64,000 nt of DNA from Heterohyrax brucei (taxonomy: Eukaryota > Chordata > Mammalia > Hyracoidea > Procaviidae): the NCBI GenBank assembly GCA_028571685.1, contig CM053141.1:132708833-132772832 (forward strand), read 5' to 3'. The notes beneath the pieces were generated by a model that was not told the DNA's origin, searched no databases, and worked only from the letters and a program-made list of their open reading frames with translations. Below are positions 34,336 through 44,889 of the stretch, piece after piece. The translations under genes were made by a program, and so were the position numbers. Each line of letters begins with the position of its first letter. The first letter of the stretch is position 1.

Positions 34336-36921
34336 CCAAGCATGACATCCTTCTCAAGGGACTAATCCCTCCTGACAACATATCCAAAGTATGTAACATA
34401 TAGTCGCATCATCCTTGTTTCTACAGAATATTCTGGTTGTACTTCATCCAAGACACATCTGTTTGTTCATTTGGCAGTCCATGGTACACATAATATTCCC
34501 CAACCCCATAAGTCAAAGGCATCAGTTCTTCTGTCTTCCTTTTTCATGTGTACAGCTTTTGCATGCATATGATATGACTGAAAATATCATGGCTTGGTTC
34601 AAGTGCACCTTAGTCTAAAAGATAACATCTTTTCTTTTCAACATTTTAAAGAAGTCTTTTGTAGCACATTTGCCCAATGCAATGCGTCTTTTATTTCCTG
34701 ATTATTGCTTCTATGGGCATTGCTTGTAGATCTAAGTAAAATGAGATCCTTGACAACATCAGTTTTTTTCTCCATTCATCATGATGTTGCTTATGGATCC
34801 AGTTGCCAGTATTTTCTTTTTGTTGAGGTGTAATCTACACTGATGGCTGTGGTCTTTGATTTCTATCAGTAAGTGTTACGAGTCCTCTTCACTTTCAAGA
34901 AGCAAGGTTGTGTTACCTGCATAATGCAGGTTGTTAATGAATCTTCCTCAATCCCCGATGCTTTGTTCTTCTTCATATAGTCCAGCTTCTCGATTTATTT
35001 GCTAGGCATACAGATTGAAAAGGTATGGTGAAAGAATACAACCTGATACACATCTTTCCTGACCTTAAATCATGCAGTGTCCCCTCTGTTCTGTTCGAAC
35101 ACCCACCTCTTGATCCATGTACAGATTCCTTATGAGCACAATTTAAGTGTTCTGGAGTTCCCATTCTCCACAATTGTATCCATAATTTCTTATGATACAC
35201 ACAGTCAAGTGCCTCTGCATACTCAACAGAATACAGTTAAACATCTTTCCGGTATTCTCTGCTTTCAGCCAAGATCTACCCTACATCAGCAACGATATCC
35301 CTGGATTCATGCCCTCTTCTGAATCTGACTTGAATTTCTGGCTGTTCACTGTAAATGGACTGCTGCAGTATATTTTGCAGACCCTTTCGAATGATCTTCA
35401 GCAAAATTTAATTTGTGTGTGACATTGATGATATTGTTCAATAATTTCTGCATTCAGTTGATTATCTTTCTTGGGAATAGGCACAAATATGTTTATTTTC
35501 CAGTCACTTAGTCAGGTAACTGTTTTCCAAATTTCTTGGCACAACTGAGCAAGCATTTGCAGGGTTGCAACCATTCCTCTAAACAGCTCAATTGATATTC
35601 CATCAATTTCTGAAGCATTGTTTTTTTTTGCTAGAAACTTCAGTGGTGCTTGGACTTCTTCCTTCAGTAACATCAGTTCCTGATTATAAGCTGCCTTTTG
35701 AAGCAGTTGAATATAGACTAATTCTTTTCAAAATAACTCTGTATATTCCTTCTATCTTTTGATGCTTCCTAAGTCATTTAATATTTTCCCTGTAAAATCC
35801 TTCCTTATTGCAATTCAAAGACTGATTTTTTTCTTCAGTTCTTTTATAATACTTTGCTCTTTGAAATCTCCTGTACAGTTCTTTCCTTCATCGTGTGTTA
35901 CTTTTGCTTTAGCTACTTGAAAGTTCAAGAACAAGTTTCAGAGTCTCTTCTGGTACACATTTTGGTCTTTCCTTTCTTTCCTGTCTTTTAAATGACCTCT
36001 TGTTTTCCTCATGTATGATGTCCTTGATACCATTCCACCACACATTATTTATTAGTGTTCAACACATCTAATCTATTCTTGAGAATGTCTCTAAACTCAG
36101 ATAGGATACCCTCAAGGTCATACTTTGGCTCCTGTGGACTTCTTTTAATTTTCTTCCATTTCAATTTGAGCTTGTATATATGAGCAACTGATGGTCTACT
36201 CCACAATCAGCCCCTGGCCTTGTTCTGACTACTGACATTGACCTTTTCCATTGTCATTTCCCACAGAGGTAGTCGTCTTGATTCCTATGTACTCTAGTGG
36301 GTGAGGTCCATGTGTATAGTTACTGTTTACGCTGGTGAACAAAGGTATTTTGTTCATTGATCTTGCAAAATTCTATCATGAGATCTCCAGCATCTTTTCT
36401 ATCACCAAGGCCATATCTTCCAACTACAAACTTTCTTCTTTGTTTCAAACTATTGCATTTCAGTAAACAACTATCAATGCATCCTGATTACATGTTTGAT
36501 CAATTTCAGACTGCAAAAGCTGGTAAATTCTTACATTTCTTCCTCTTTGGCCCTAGTACTAGGTGTGTAAATTTGAATAATATTCCTATAAACTGGTCTT
36601 CCTTGTAGGGCTATGGATGTTATTCTATCACTGACAGCATTGTACTCCAGAATAGATCTTGAAATTTTCTTTTTGAGAATGAATGCAGTGCTATTTTTGT
36701 TCATGTTGTCATTCCCAGCAAACTAGACCATATGTTTGTTCAATTCAAAACGGCCAATACCAGTCCACTTCAGCTCAGTAATGACTAGGATATCAATGTT
36801 TATGAGTTTCATTTCATGTTTCATGATTTACAATTTTCCTAGATTTGCACTTCATGGCAAAAGTATATGCATTATAGAAAATAAGCAATTATCTCTACTT
36901 AATACAATATAAATATTACAA

Positions 36922-36950
36922 GCCAAAGCCAAGTGCCGTCGCGTCATCTT
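36922..36950 (-). mobile_element. SINE/RTE tail scrap
   Basis: ccaaagccaagtgccgtcgcg resembles the reverse complement of the AfroSINE tail. It is only about 25 bases long. Confidence 0.35.
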
Positions 36951-36959
36951 ACAAACAAC

Positions 36960-39030
36960 TCTCTAAATCTAAACTTCCACTAGCTATATGTGAGAACATT
37001 AAGAAGTCAGACAAAGTGATGGGAAATGGTGAGTAGGCCCAGAAGTACGTAAGACTGGCCTCTACAGACCTCACCCAGCAGGAACTGACACCAGGCAGGA
37101 AGATCAGCTCTAGCCCAGATGGCAGCGGAGCACTGGCATTCAGAAAGTGGCTACCTCAGTGGGAGAGATCAAGTGCAGAAAGCCCACTCATGACTCCAGA
37201 ATCCGAAAAACAGTACTTAATCATCAAAAGCTAAGCATCTTCCATTTAGTTTGCTACATGCAGACACAAAACTTTCCTCCAGACTAAACCATTTTCCCTT
37301 TTCACAGTGCTTTCACCCTCCCTTCTCTGCAATGCACCAGGCTCTACACGCTGCAGTATTATCTGGGCCAGAAGTAGGACTCATTACACATGCACTGAGC
37401 TGTTCTCACAGACATGGAAAAGAAAGAATTTTAAAAAATAGAGGAAAACATTGTCAACTCCCCTAAGCAGGGAACTCAGGGAAGAAACAATTTTTTCACC
37501 TAGGCACAGGCATAACAGGTCCACAGTACGGCAAACATACAGCTCCAGTGTCCATCATGCTTCAGCAAAGTAATCAACCTGCATACATTAATACACAGAG
37601 ACAAGCCTTTCCTCAGAGGCATTCACAGATGGCTGCCACCCCCTACTTTTCTCAGTGTGTACATCTAGATATCTGTGCCTACTCCAATCACCCATTTAAG
37701 AATGCAGAGAGACCTGCATCATGAACTTGGTGACCAACTACCTGGGCAAATAAGCTCAATACATACAAGAAAAGTAAACAGATGCCTGGAGTCACATGCC
37801 TAGTAACAGCTCTACCACACGATGATAAGACATTAAAACCTCTAAGTCACAGATCATCAAGCTACCTCAAGTGACCAGCCCATCTGAGTGATTCAAAGCA
37901 AAACAAAAGAAGTTAGAAAACAACAAGCTAACATAAGATAAATAAATAAAACAACTTATCCAAGGATCAGAGAGAACAGTCAGTATCAAATCTCTTAAAC
38001 AGACAGACCATAATATCTTAAGAAAGCTCCCAAAACATAAATAATTGAAAAATTTTCTAGATGAAGAGAATTTACTAAAATTATCAGAGGCAAAATACAA
38101 AACTGAAATATTTAGAACCCTTCTACTGATCATGAAGGTGGCAAAACACAGAAGGACACAATGACACATTGAACTGGCTGCAAGAAATCCTTAAGAGATA
38201 GAAATAAGATGTTCAGCAAATTAACACTAAAATTACAGTTAAGACAACTCAATAGAAAGTCAAAGGAGTAGAACTGAGGCAATGGAGGGCAGAATTAGTG
38301 AGACTGAAGATAAAGCAATCACATCAAAGTACTTCAGGAAAAATCAGAGAAAAGAATTATAAAAAAATAAAGAAACACTAAGAACAATGGGTGACTTCAT
38401 CAAGAGATTAATCCAGAAGTGACTGGAGTACAGGCAGAGAGGAAAAGGCAGATAACAGAAAATATGGAGAGAACTGTTGAACAGAAAACTACCCGGGTAT
38501 CATGACAGATGAGATGATATCTATCCAAGATGCTCATAGAACTCCACATAAGATAGATCCCAAAAGAAAGACATCAAGACATACTATAATCAGACTTACT
38601 AAAGCTAAAACTAAGACTGGGAATAAAAGAAAAATGATCTACATAGGACAAGCATAAGACATATACAAACCTTTGAAAGAAAGAAAATGTCAACTAAGAA
38701 TTATGTATTCAGCAAAACCTACCTTGTTCTCCACTAAAAGACCACAACTGATGGTCCAGGGGCTTCGAGGATCCCCTGGGAGTGTGGCCCCTGTTTCTGA
38801 TGCTGCCCCTGTCCATAAATCATTACTGAGATCAACTTTTCAGACAGGAATGGATTGGACTAAGTGACACAGAGTAATCATACTGTGTGTGCACTTTATG
38901 GTTCTGTGCATCTACAAGATATCGTCCTTCTGGCCTCTTATTGGAGGGTGAAAGAGGGTGGAGTGGAGGGGACAGGAGACTGTTAGGAGGATATGACATG
39001 AATAGAATGGATAGGAGGAGTGTGGTGAAC
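36960..39030 (+). mobile_element. HAL1-like element: L1 ORF1 joined directly to an L1 3' UTR
   Basis: At about 38510-38620 the sequence matches the ORF1 C-terminal region of the L1 at 51750-51845 ('atccaagatg', 'agatcccaaaagaa', 'agacatactataatc'). By 38700 it reaches the ORF1 word for R-I-M-Y-S-A-K-P. Then, at about 38715-38725, the sequence becomes the L1 3' UTR ('ccactaaaagaccacaactg' as at 57003-57020), with no ORF2 between. Half-L1 (HAL1) families are known from mammals with exactly this layout. The 5' part (36960-37730) is taken to be its 5' region but I cannot match it. No poly(A) tail is seen at 39030. Confidence 0.55.
37860..38715 (+). pseudogene. L1-type ORF1 remnant
   Basis: The decayed ORF1 of the HAL1-like element, A-rich as usual for the coiled-coil part. 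Readable near its 3' end are I-Q-D-A-H-R-T-P-H-K-I-D-P-K-R-K and, in another frame, L-R-I-M-Y-S-A-K-P, both from the RRM/C-terminal RNA-binding part. There is no continuous frame over the whole region. Intact ORF1 proteins form trimers that coat the element RNA. Confidence 0.5.
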
Positions 39031-39035
39031 AACTA

Positions 39036-41398
39036 CCTTGTTCATATATAGGAAGATTCAACATTGTGAAAATGCCTATTCTACCAAAGGTAATCTATAG
39101 ATACAATACAGTTCCAGAACAAATACCACCGGCATGTTTCAATGAGATAGAGAAACAGATCACCAACATCATATGGAAAGGAAGGAAGACCCAGATAAAG
39201 CATTATTGAAGAAGAACACTACCTGACTTTAGAATCTATTACATCGCCACTGTAGTAAAAACAGACTGGTAGTGGTACAAAAACAGATACACAGATCAAG
39301 GGAATGGAATTGAGAATCCAGACATAAACACATATAACTATGAGCAGCTGATATTTGACAAAAGCCCAAAGTCTGTAAATTCAAGAAAAGACAATCTTCT
39401 CAGTATATGGTGTTGGCATACTGGAAATCCATCTGCAAAAAAATGAAAAAACACCTGTATCTCACACCATGTACAAAAAACTAACTCAAAGTGGATCAAA
39501 GATTTAAATATCAAATTTAAAGTGATAAAGATCATGGATTAAAAAATAGGGACAACACTGGAAGCCCTAAAACATGGCATAAACAGAATACAAAATGTTG
39601 TTAACAATGTGCAAATATTAGAAGAGAAAATAGATAACTGGCAACTCCTAAAAACCAAACACTTATGCTCATCCAAAGACTTCACGAAAAGAATGCAAAG
39701 GCAACCTACAGACTGACAAAAAAAATCTGGATACAACAAATCCGATTAGGTTTTAATCTTTGTACTCTGTAAGACACTGCAAAACCCCAACAACAAAAAG
39801 ACAAATAACCCAACTAAAAATGGGTAAAATATATGAAAGGCATTTCACCAAAGAAGACATACAGGCAGCCTATAGATGCATACAGAAATAGTCATGATCA
39901 CTAGCCATTAGAGAAATCCAAATCAAAACTACAGTAAGATACCATCTCACCCCAACAAGACTTGCATTAATCTAAAAGACACAAAATAATAAAGGTTGGA
40001 GAGGTTGTGGACAACCTGGAAGACTTATACTCTGCTGGCGGGAATGTAAAACAGTACATCTACTTTGGAAATTGATTTGGTGTTTCTTATAAAGCTAAAA
40101 ATAGAAATATCATATGATCCAGCAATCCCATTTCTTGTAATATATCCTAGAGAAATAAGGGGTATCACATATATAGATACATGCACACCAATGTTTACTG
40201 CAGCACTGTCCACAATAATATAAAGATGGGAGGAATCTAGGTGTCCATCAATAGATGAATGGATAAACTACGGTATACTCATGCGATCAAATATAAAATT
40301 ATAAAAAACAACAATCAAATATAAAATTACAAAAAACAACAATGAACTCGGGAAACATAATATGGAGGAATCTGGAAGGCATTATGTTGAGTGAAATTTG
40401 AAAGCCGCAAAAGGACACATGTTGTATGAGACCACTATTATAAAGACCTAAGGTTTAAACACAGAATAAAACAGTCTTTGATGGTTACAAGGGTGAGGGA
40501 AGAGATAGAGTAGTTTTCATTAGTTAGATAGTAGACAAGAATTAATTTAGGTGAAGGGTAGAACAACACAGTAGAGGAGAAGTCAGCACAGCTTAACTAA
40601 ACCAAAAACTAAGAGGTTTCCTAAATGCAACCCAAGACTTAAAAAAGACAACAGTAGCAAGGATACGGGTCTGGGGACCTAGGTTTCAGTGAACATCTAG
40701 GTCAATGAGCATTTTAAAAAATGTTCCGCATTCTACTCTGGTTTGTGGTATCTAGGGTCTTAAAAGCTAACAAATGTCCATCTAAGTAACTTCAATTGGT
40801 CCCAAGCCACCTGGAGCAGAGAAACATGAAGGACATCAAAGACATGAGGAAAACACAAGATGAAGAGAAAGAATGGGCCACACAGTCCAGAGACTACACT
40901 GGCATGTAACCAAAAGAATTAGATGGTGCCTGGCCTTCTCCAGTGACTGCTCTGACAGGAAATACAACACAGAATCCCTGACATAGCAGGAAAAAAAATG
41001 GACGCAGAACTCAAACTCTTAAAAAGATCAAACTTGGTGTTCTAAAAAACTGGAGGGTCTCTGGAAGACATGGCACCCAGACTGTGATAGCCCACAGTTG
41101 AAACCACTCCAGAAGCCAAGTCTTCTTGGCTTGGACTAGAAGACTTAACACAATACTGGCAAAGAGTGTGCTTCTTAGATTAAGTAGATACATGAGGTTA
41201 ACTGGGCAGCTCCTGTCAAAGGTGAGGTGAGAAGGCAGAGGGAGACAGGAGCTGGTTGAACGGACAGGGTAGAAAAGAGGAGTGTGCCTTCACAGGATGG
41301 GGGTGGGGGGAGCAACTAGGTTTATACAACAGTGTATATAAATTATTGTATGAGAGATTGACTTGCATTGTAAACTTTCATTAAAACACAATGAAAAA
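39036..41398 (+). mobile_element. L1 3' half (late ORF2 plus 3' UTR)
   Basis: Starts in ORF2 just after the polymerase domain ('ggaagattcaacattgtgaa', matching 55001-55020) and runs through the C-terminal domain to about 40440, then a 3' UTR of about 950 bases. It ends 'ttgtaaactttcattaaaac' with an A-rich tail. ORF2 is broken by many stops. Its 3' UTR is the same type as the fragment at 8161-8534. It is a 5'-truncated insertion from a subfamily different from the pair at 50-61 kb. Confidence 0.82.
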
Positions 41399-41479
41399 AG
41401 TAAAGTACAATAAAAGATAATAAAAGTAATTTTACAATAAATTTACGCTGTTTAAAGCAAAAAAAAAGGTTCTGCATAT

Positions 41480-42640
41480 ACTGGAATAGAATGTACATTC
41501 CCCCATTTTTGGACTGAATGTTTCACATAGAATCATTTGGTCAAGTTTTATAAATATACTGTTCAATATGCCTGTAGTCTTACTAATTTTTTGTTTGTTT
41601 TTTGTATACCAGGTTTAAAATACTGAGGTATTTTAAAACATCAAACTATTTCTGTAGTTTTGTCAGTATCTCCTTAGAATTCAATACCTTTCTTTTTACC
41701 TTTCTAAACTAAGTCACTTAGAGTATGCAAGTTTAGAATTGTGCCATTTTCGTGGCGTGGATAACTTTTTTAGATCATTACCTACTTTTTCTTTAGATGA
41801 CTATGCTTTCAGCATCAAAGTCTGACTTTTGTGATATTAATAGAGACTACTCAGCTTTATTTTGGTTAGAATTTGTATGTGCATCATTTCTATTCTTTTA
41901 CTCTCAACTTTTTGAGTCATTATAATTTTAAATAGGTTTCTTATAAAGAACATAAACTTGAATATTTATTCCTGTGTAACATTCTTCTTTCTTAACGACA
42001 GTTTCATCCATTTACATTTAATTACTACATTTCAGTTTGTTATTACCATTTGTATCATGGCATTAGTTTTGCATTTTTAGTTATTTTCTTCTGTCATTCA
42101 CTTTGAACTGATAGAGACAGTTATTTTTACACTCAGTTTTTCATTTACACATTTATAAAATACAATCTCTATCCGGTATGTTGTTATACTAGCCATGTTA
42201 ACATGTATACTTAAAAACATCTGAATTCTAGCATCTTTACTCTTCCTTCAAGCAACATGTGGACATTTTAACTCTGATAATCTTCTGCCAATTTACGTCA
42301 CGGTTGTCCAGTGTTTTATTTTCACAGTTAGCCCTCACAAATTAGACATCATTTTGGTGTCTCATATGGTTATTGCATATTTATATTTATCCATACATTT
42401 ATAAATACATCTATTCACAATTTCTTTTTACTTCTACATCATATCTTTTTTTGGCTGGATGAGTGATGGATTTCAAAACTTTTTTTTCCCCTACAATATT
42501 TAATTAGGCATTTTTCCTTATTTTTATCTGGAAGGTCTTTCAGAGTAATTAGGGTGCAATTTCTCCTGAAATCGTATTTTTGTCTTTTTCTTGCACTCTA
42601 AAGTAGATAAATTTTACTTCAGAACAATATGCCCATTTTT
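41480..42640 (-). mobile_element. Old L1 fragment, antisense (endonuclease region and upstream)
   Basis: The T-rich plus strand follows the reverse complement of L1 ORF2 5' coding sequence in outline: 'gtgatattaatagagactac' and 'ttatttt-ggttagaat' near 41830-41870, then 'ccatttacatttaatta' near 42009. It is highly diverged with no open frame, consistent with an ancient L1M-type copy. The fold-back mariner sits at its right edge. Confidence 0.5.
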
Positions 42641-42649
42641 AACAGGAGG

Positions 42650-43165
42650 GCTGCCAATTAAGTTCATGAACTCATGCTAGAAAAAGTGCTACGTATCTCA
42701 TTGCTGAATATTACTATGGTCACCTTCCAAGTACTCCCCTTGGAAAGCTATGTACACATGCCAGTGCCTAGTCCACTCTTCAAAGCAGTTTTGGATCTCA
42801 TTATCTGAAATGGCCATCGGAGCTATCATCACATTATCTTTGACATCCAGAATGTCATCAAAATGTTTTCCTTTACCTTGGGAGAAAGAAAAGTCATTGG
42901 GGGCCAGATTAGGTGAGTAGGGAGGGAGTTCCAATAGTTATTTGTTTATTAGATAAAAACTCCTCACAGACAACTATACAGTTAAGTTTGCAAACTTGCC
43001 ACTGTGAGCAATGGCCAGTCCAAAAGGAGTTCCAAAATTGCTTTGAAGGGTGGACTAGGTGTTTGTATAGCTTTCCAAGGGGAGTACTTCAATGCCGACC
43101 CTAGTGATATTCAGCAATGAGGTATATAGCATTTAAAACAATTACATTCACAAACTTGTGAGACC
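42650..43165. mobile_element. Fold-back mariner derivative, copy 2
   Basis: Opposite orientation to copy 1. The left arm (42653-42950) carries antisense transposase 3' sequence and the right arm (about 43010-43130) a shorter sense copy. The centre reads 'ttatttgtttattagataaa', 'cagacaactatacagttaag', the reverse complement of the copy 1 centre. Ends: gccaattaagttcatgaa at left and ttcacaaacttgtgaga at right, imperfect inverted repeats. Confidence 0.75.
42698..42934 (-). pseudogene. Mariner transposase C-terminal fragment (antisense arm)
   Basis: A 78-codon open stretch on the minus strand starts M-E-L-P-P-Y-S-P-N-L-A-P-N-D-F, the mariner SPDLAPSDF motif. The third catalytic Asp of the DD34D triad is kept in N-D-F. 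It continues to a C-terminus with F-E-E-W-T-R-H-W and G-E-Y-L-E-G-D, both family-typical. The upstream two thirds of the enzyme are absent from the element, so this is a fragment only. It is better preserved than the copy 1 arm. Confidence 0.8.
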
Positions 43166-43179
43166 TGGTATACTCTTAC

Positions 43180-43320
43180 ATTCAGTTAGTTAAAGCATTA
43201 ATGAAGATTTTTGTATTTATGTTAATGTATGGAATTGGTATACGGTTTTGTACAACCACATCTGGTTTTGCTACCAAGATTTTGCTAGCATAAAAATGCA
43301 GTGCCTTCTTATTTTTCACT
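43180..43320 (-). mobile_element. Old L1 fragment, antisense (reverse transcriptase region)
   Basis: 'gatttttgtatttatgttaa' and 'ttggtatacggttttgt' follow the reverse complement of the L1 segment just upstream of the polymerase active site. Short and diverged. Confidence 0.4.
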
Positions 43321-43431
43321 GGCCATATCATTTGAATCATGAGAAAACACACAAGCTTAACAAAAAAGCCAATTTTGAGGGACAGAAACAGAAAGGGGTT
43401 TTGGCAATTTAACTAATGCTATGACATAAAA

Positions 43432-43602
43432 GGAAAACTGGTGGCATATTAGTTAAGTGATGTGGCTGCTAATCAAAAGGGCAGGGGTCCACATCTGCCA
43501 TGCACTCCTATGAAGCTCTATGGGGCAGTTCTACTTTGTACTATAGGGTTGCTATGAGTCAGAAATGACTCAATAACAGTGAGTTTTCTTTTTTGGTTTT
43601 GG
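43432..43602 (+). mobile_element. AfroSINE
   Basis: ctggtggcatattagttaag, ctgctaatcaaaagggcag, gctctatggggcagttctac and the tail gggttgctatgagtcagaaa are in sense order. Full length. Confidence 0.9.
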
Positions 43603-44889
43603 TGACACAGAAATGAGCCAGTATTTGCCAAAATAAATTTTCTCTTTCTCAATGAAGTGTTTTTAAACAAGGAAATGTGATTTGTTCTAAATGAAAATAT
43701 AAGTCTATGAAATATATTTTTAGGAATTATATTAACTAAATAGAACATACATTTATCTGAAACACTCTTTTTTAAAAAATATATTTTATTAAGTCTTTGT
43801 TGAAAGTTTACACCACAAATTAGGTTTCCAATTGACAATCTCTGCACAAATTTTTGAGTGGCATGAGTTATACTTACCACAATGTTTCAACATTCTCTTT
43901 GTGTTCTTTTTGTTGTATTGCCAGTACTTAAGTTTCACTGACGCTTTATCTTCTCATCTTTGCTTTTGAGTAATTGCTGACTTTCTGGTATCATACAGCA
44001 CCCATCTTATAATATCCTTTATTTTGTATGTCTGTCTGCTATTTTACTAAAGGAAATCTCAGGATAAGTTTGGTTCTGGGCTTAAGGAGCATCCTATGGC
44101 AAGAGGTACAGGGAGTTCTCTGCTTTCTGTTGTTCCAGTTTGTCCAACATTTTCTTTTTCTTTCTTTTTTTTTTTTTCCGTTAATGAGAATTTGATTTCT
44201 GCTCCATACTTTTTTTCCCCCCTTTCTATCCAGTACAACCTACTGTGATCCTGATCAGAATGGTCAGTGTTGGGAGCCAGGTATCATCTAGCTCTTCTGG
44301 TTTCTGGGTAAATAAGGTTGTGGCTCATGTAGTCTTGTTTCTTCTCTGAACTTCTGGTTACCTTCCTACTGTTTTGCTCCTGGTGAGACCCACAGTTGTA
44401 CCTTAAATGGCCACTCACAAGCTTTTAAAACCCCAGATGCTATTCACTTCACTAGAATGTAGATCACAATTTTTGTGAATTGTTACTGCCGAATGACTCA
44501 GTTGTCCCACGAGCTATGGTTCTAATCTTGGAAGATGTTTGGTTATGTCTGTAGAGTATCCACATTTGTGTCATCAATGAATATGTGCCTGTACCTGCAC
44601 CCACACATAGATACTTCTATTCTCATCTATATACATTCCTGTACCTACCTGTATATCACTATGCCTTTACCATACAGGTTCAAATGCTTGCTTTGGATGT
44701 TCTGTGTTCACTACATCCACATTTAGTGCCAGTCTTCCCATCACCAAATAATAACAAGTCTATATGATCTAAACTATACTTTATCCTCTCTGCCTCCTTT
44801 CCCTGGTAACTATCAAAGAACACTGGTTTTTCTCCATATATCTATATTCCTATTATAAAAGAAGGATCACACAATATTTGTCTTTATAT

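Larger units (their letters stand above)
32018..36860 (-). mobile_element. RTE LINE, antisense, split by a MaLR provirus
   Basis: 32018-32201 is the 3' tail (ttgttgttaagtgccatcaa onward) and 34336-36860 continues from the next word of the element (ccaagcatgacatcc) through reverse transcriptase and endonuclease to near the 5' end. The gap is filled exactly by the MaLR at 32202-34335. The reverse transcriptase part is not deleted here, unlike the copies at 6801 and 16651. Frames on the minus strand, such as 35200-34973 with M-C-I-R-L-Y-S-F in place of the QGC-ILSP region, are short and broken. Confidence 0.82.

Noticed and set aside
43518..43880. A 120-codon frame on the minus strand
   Set aside because: It runs from the old L1 tail through unique DNA into an AfroSINE and no domain is visible.
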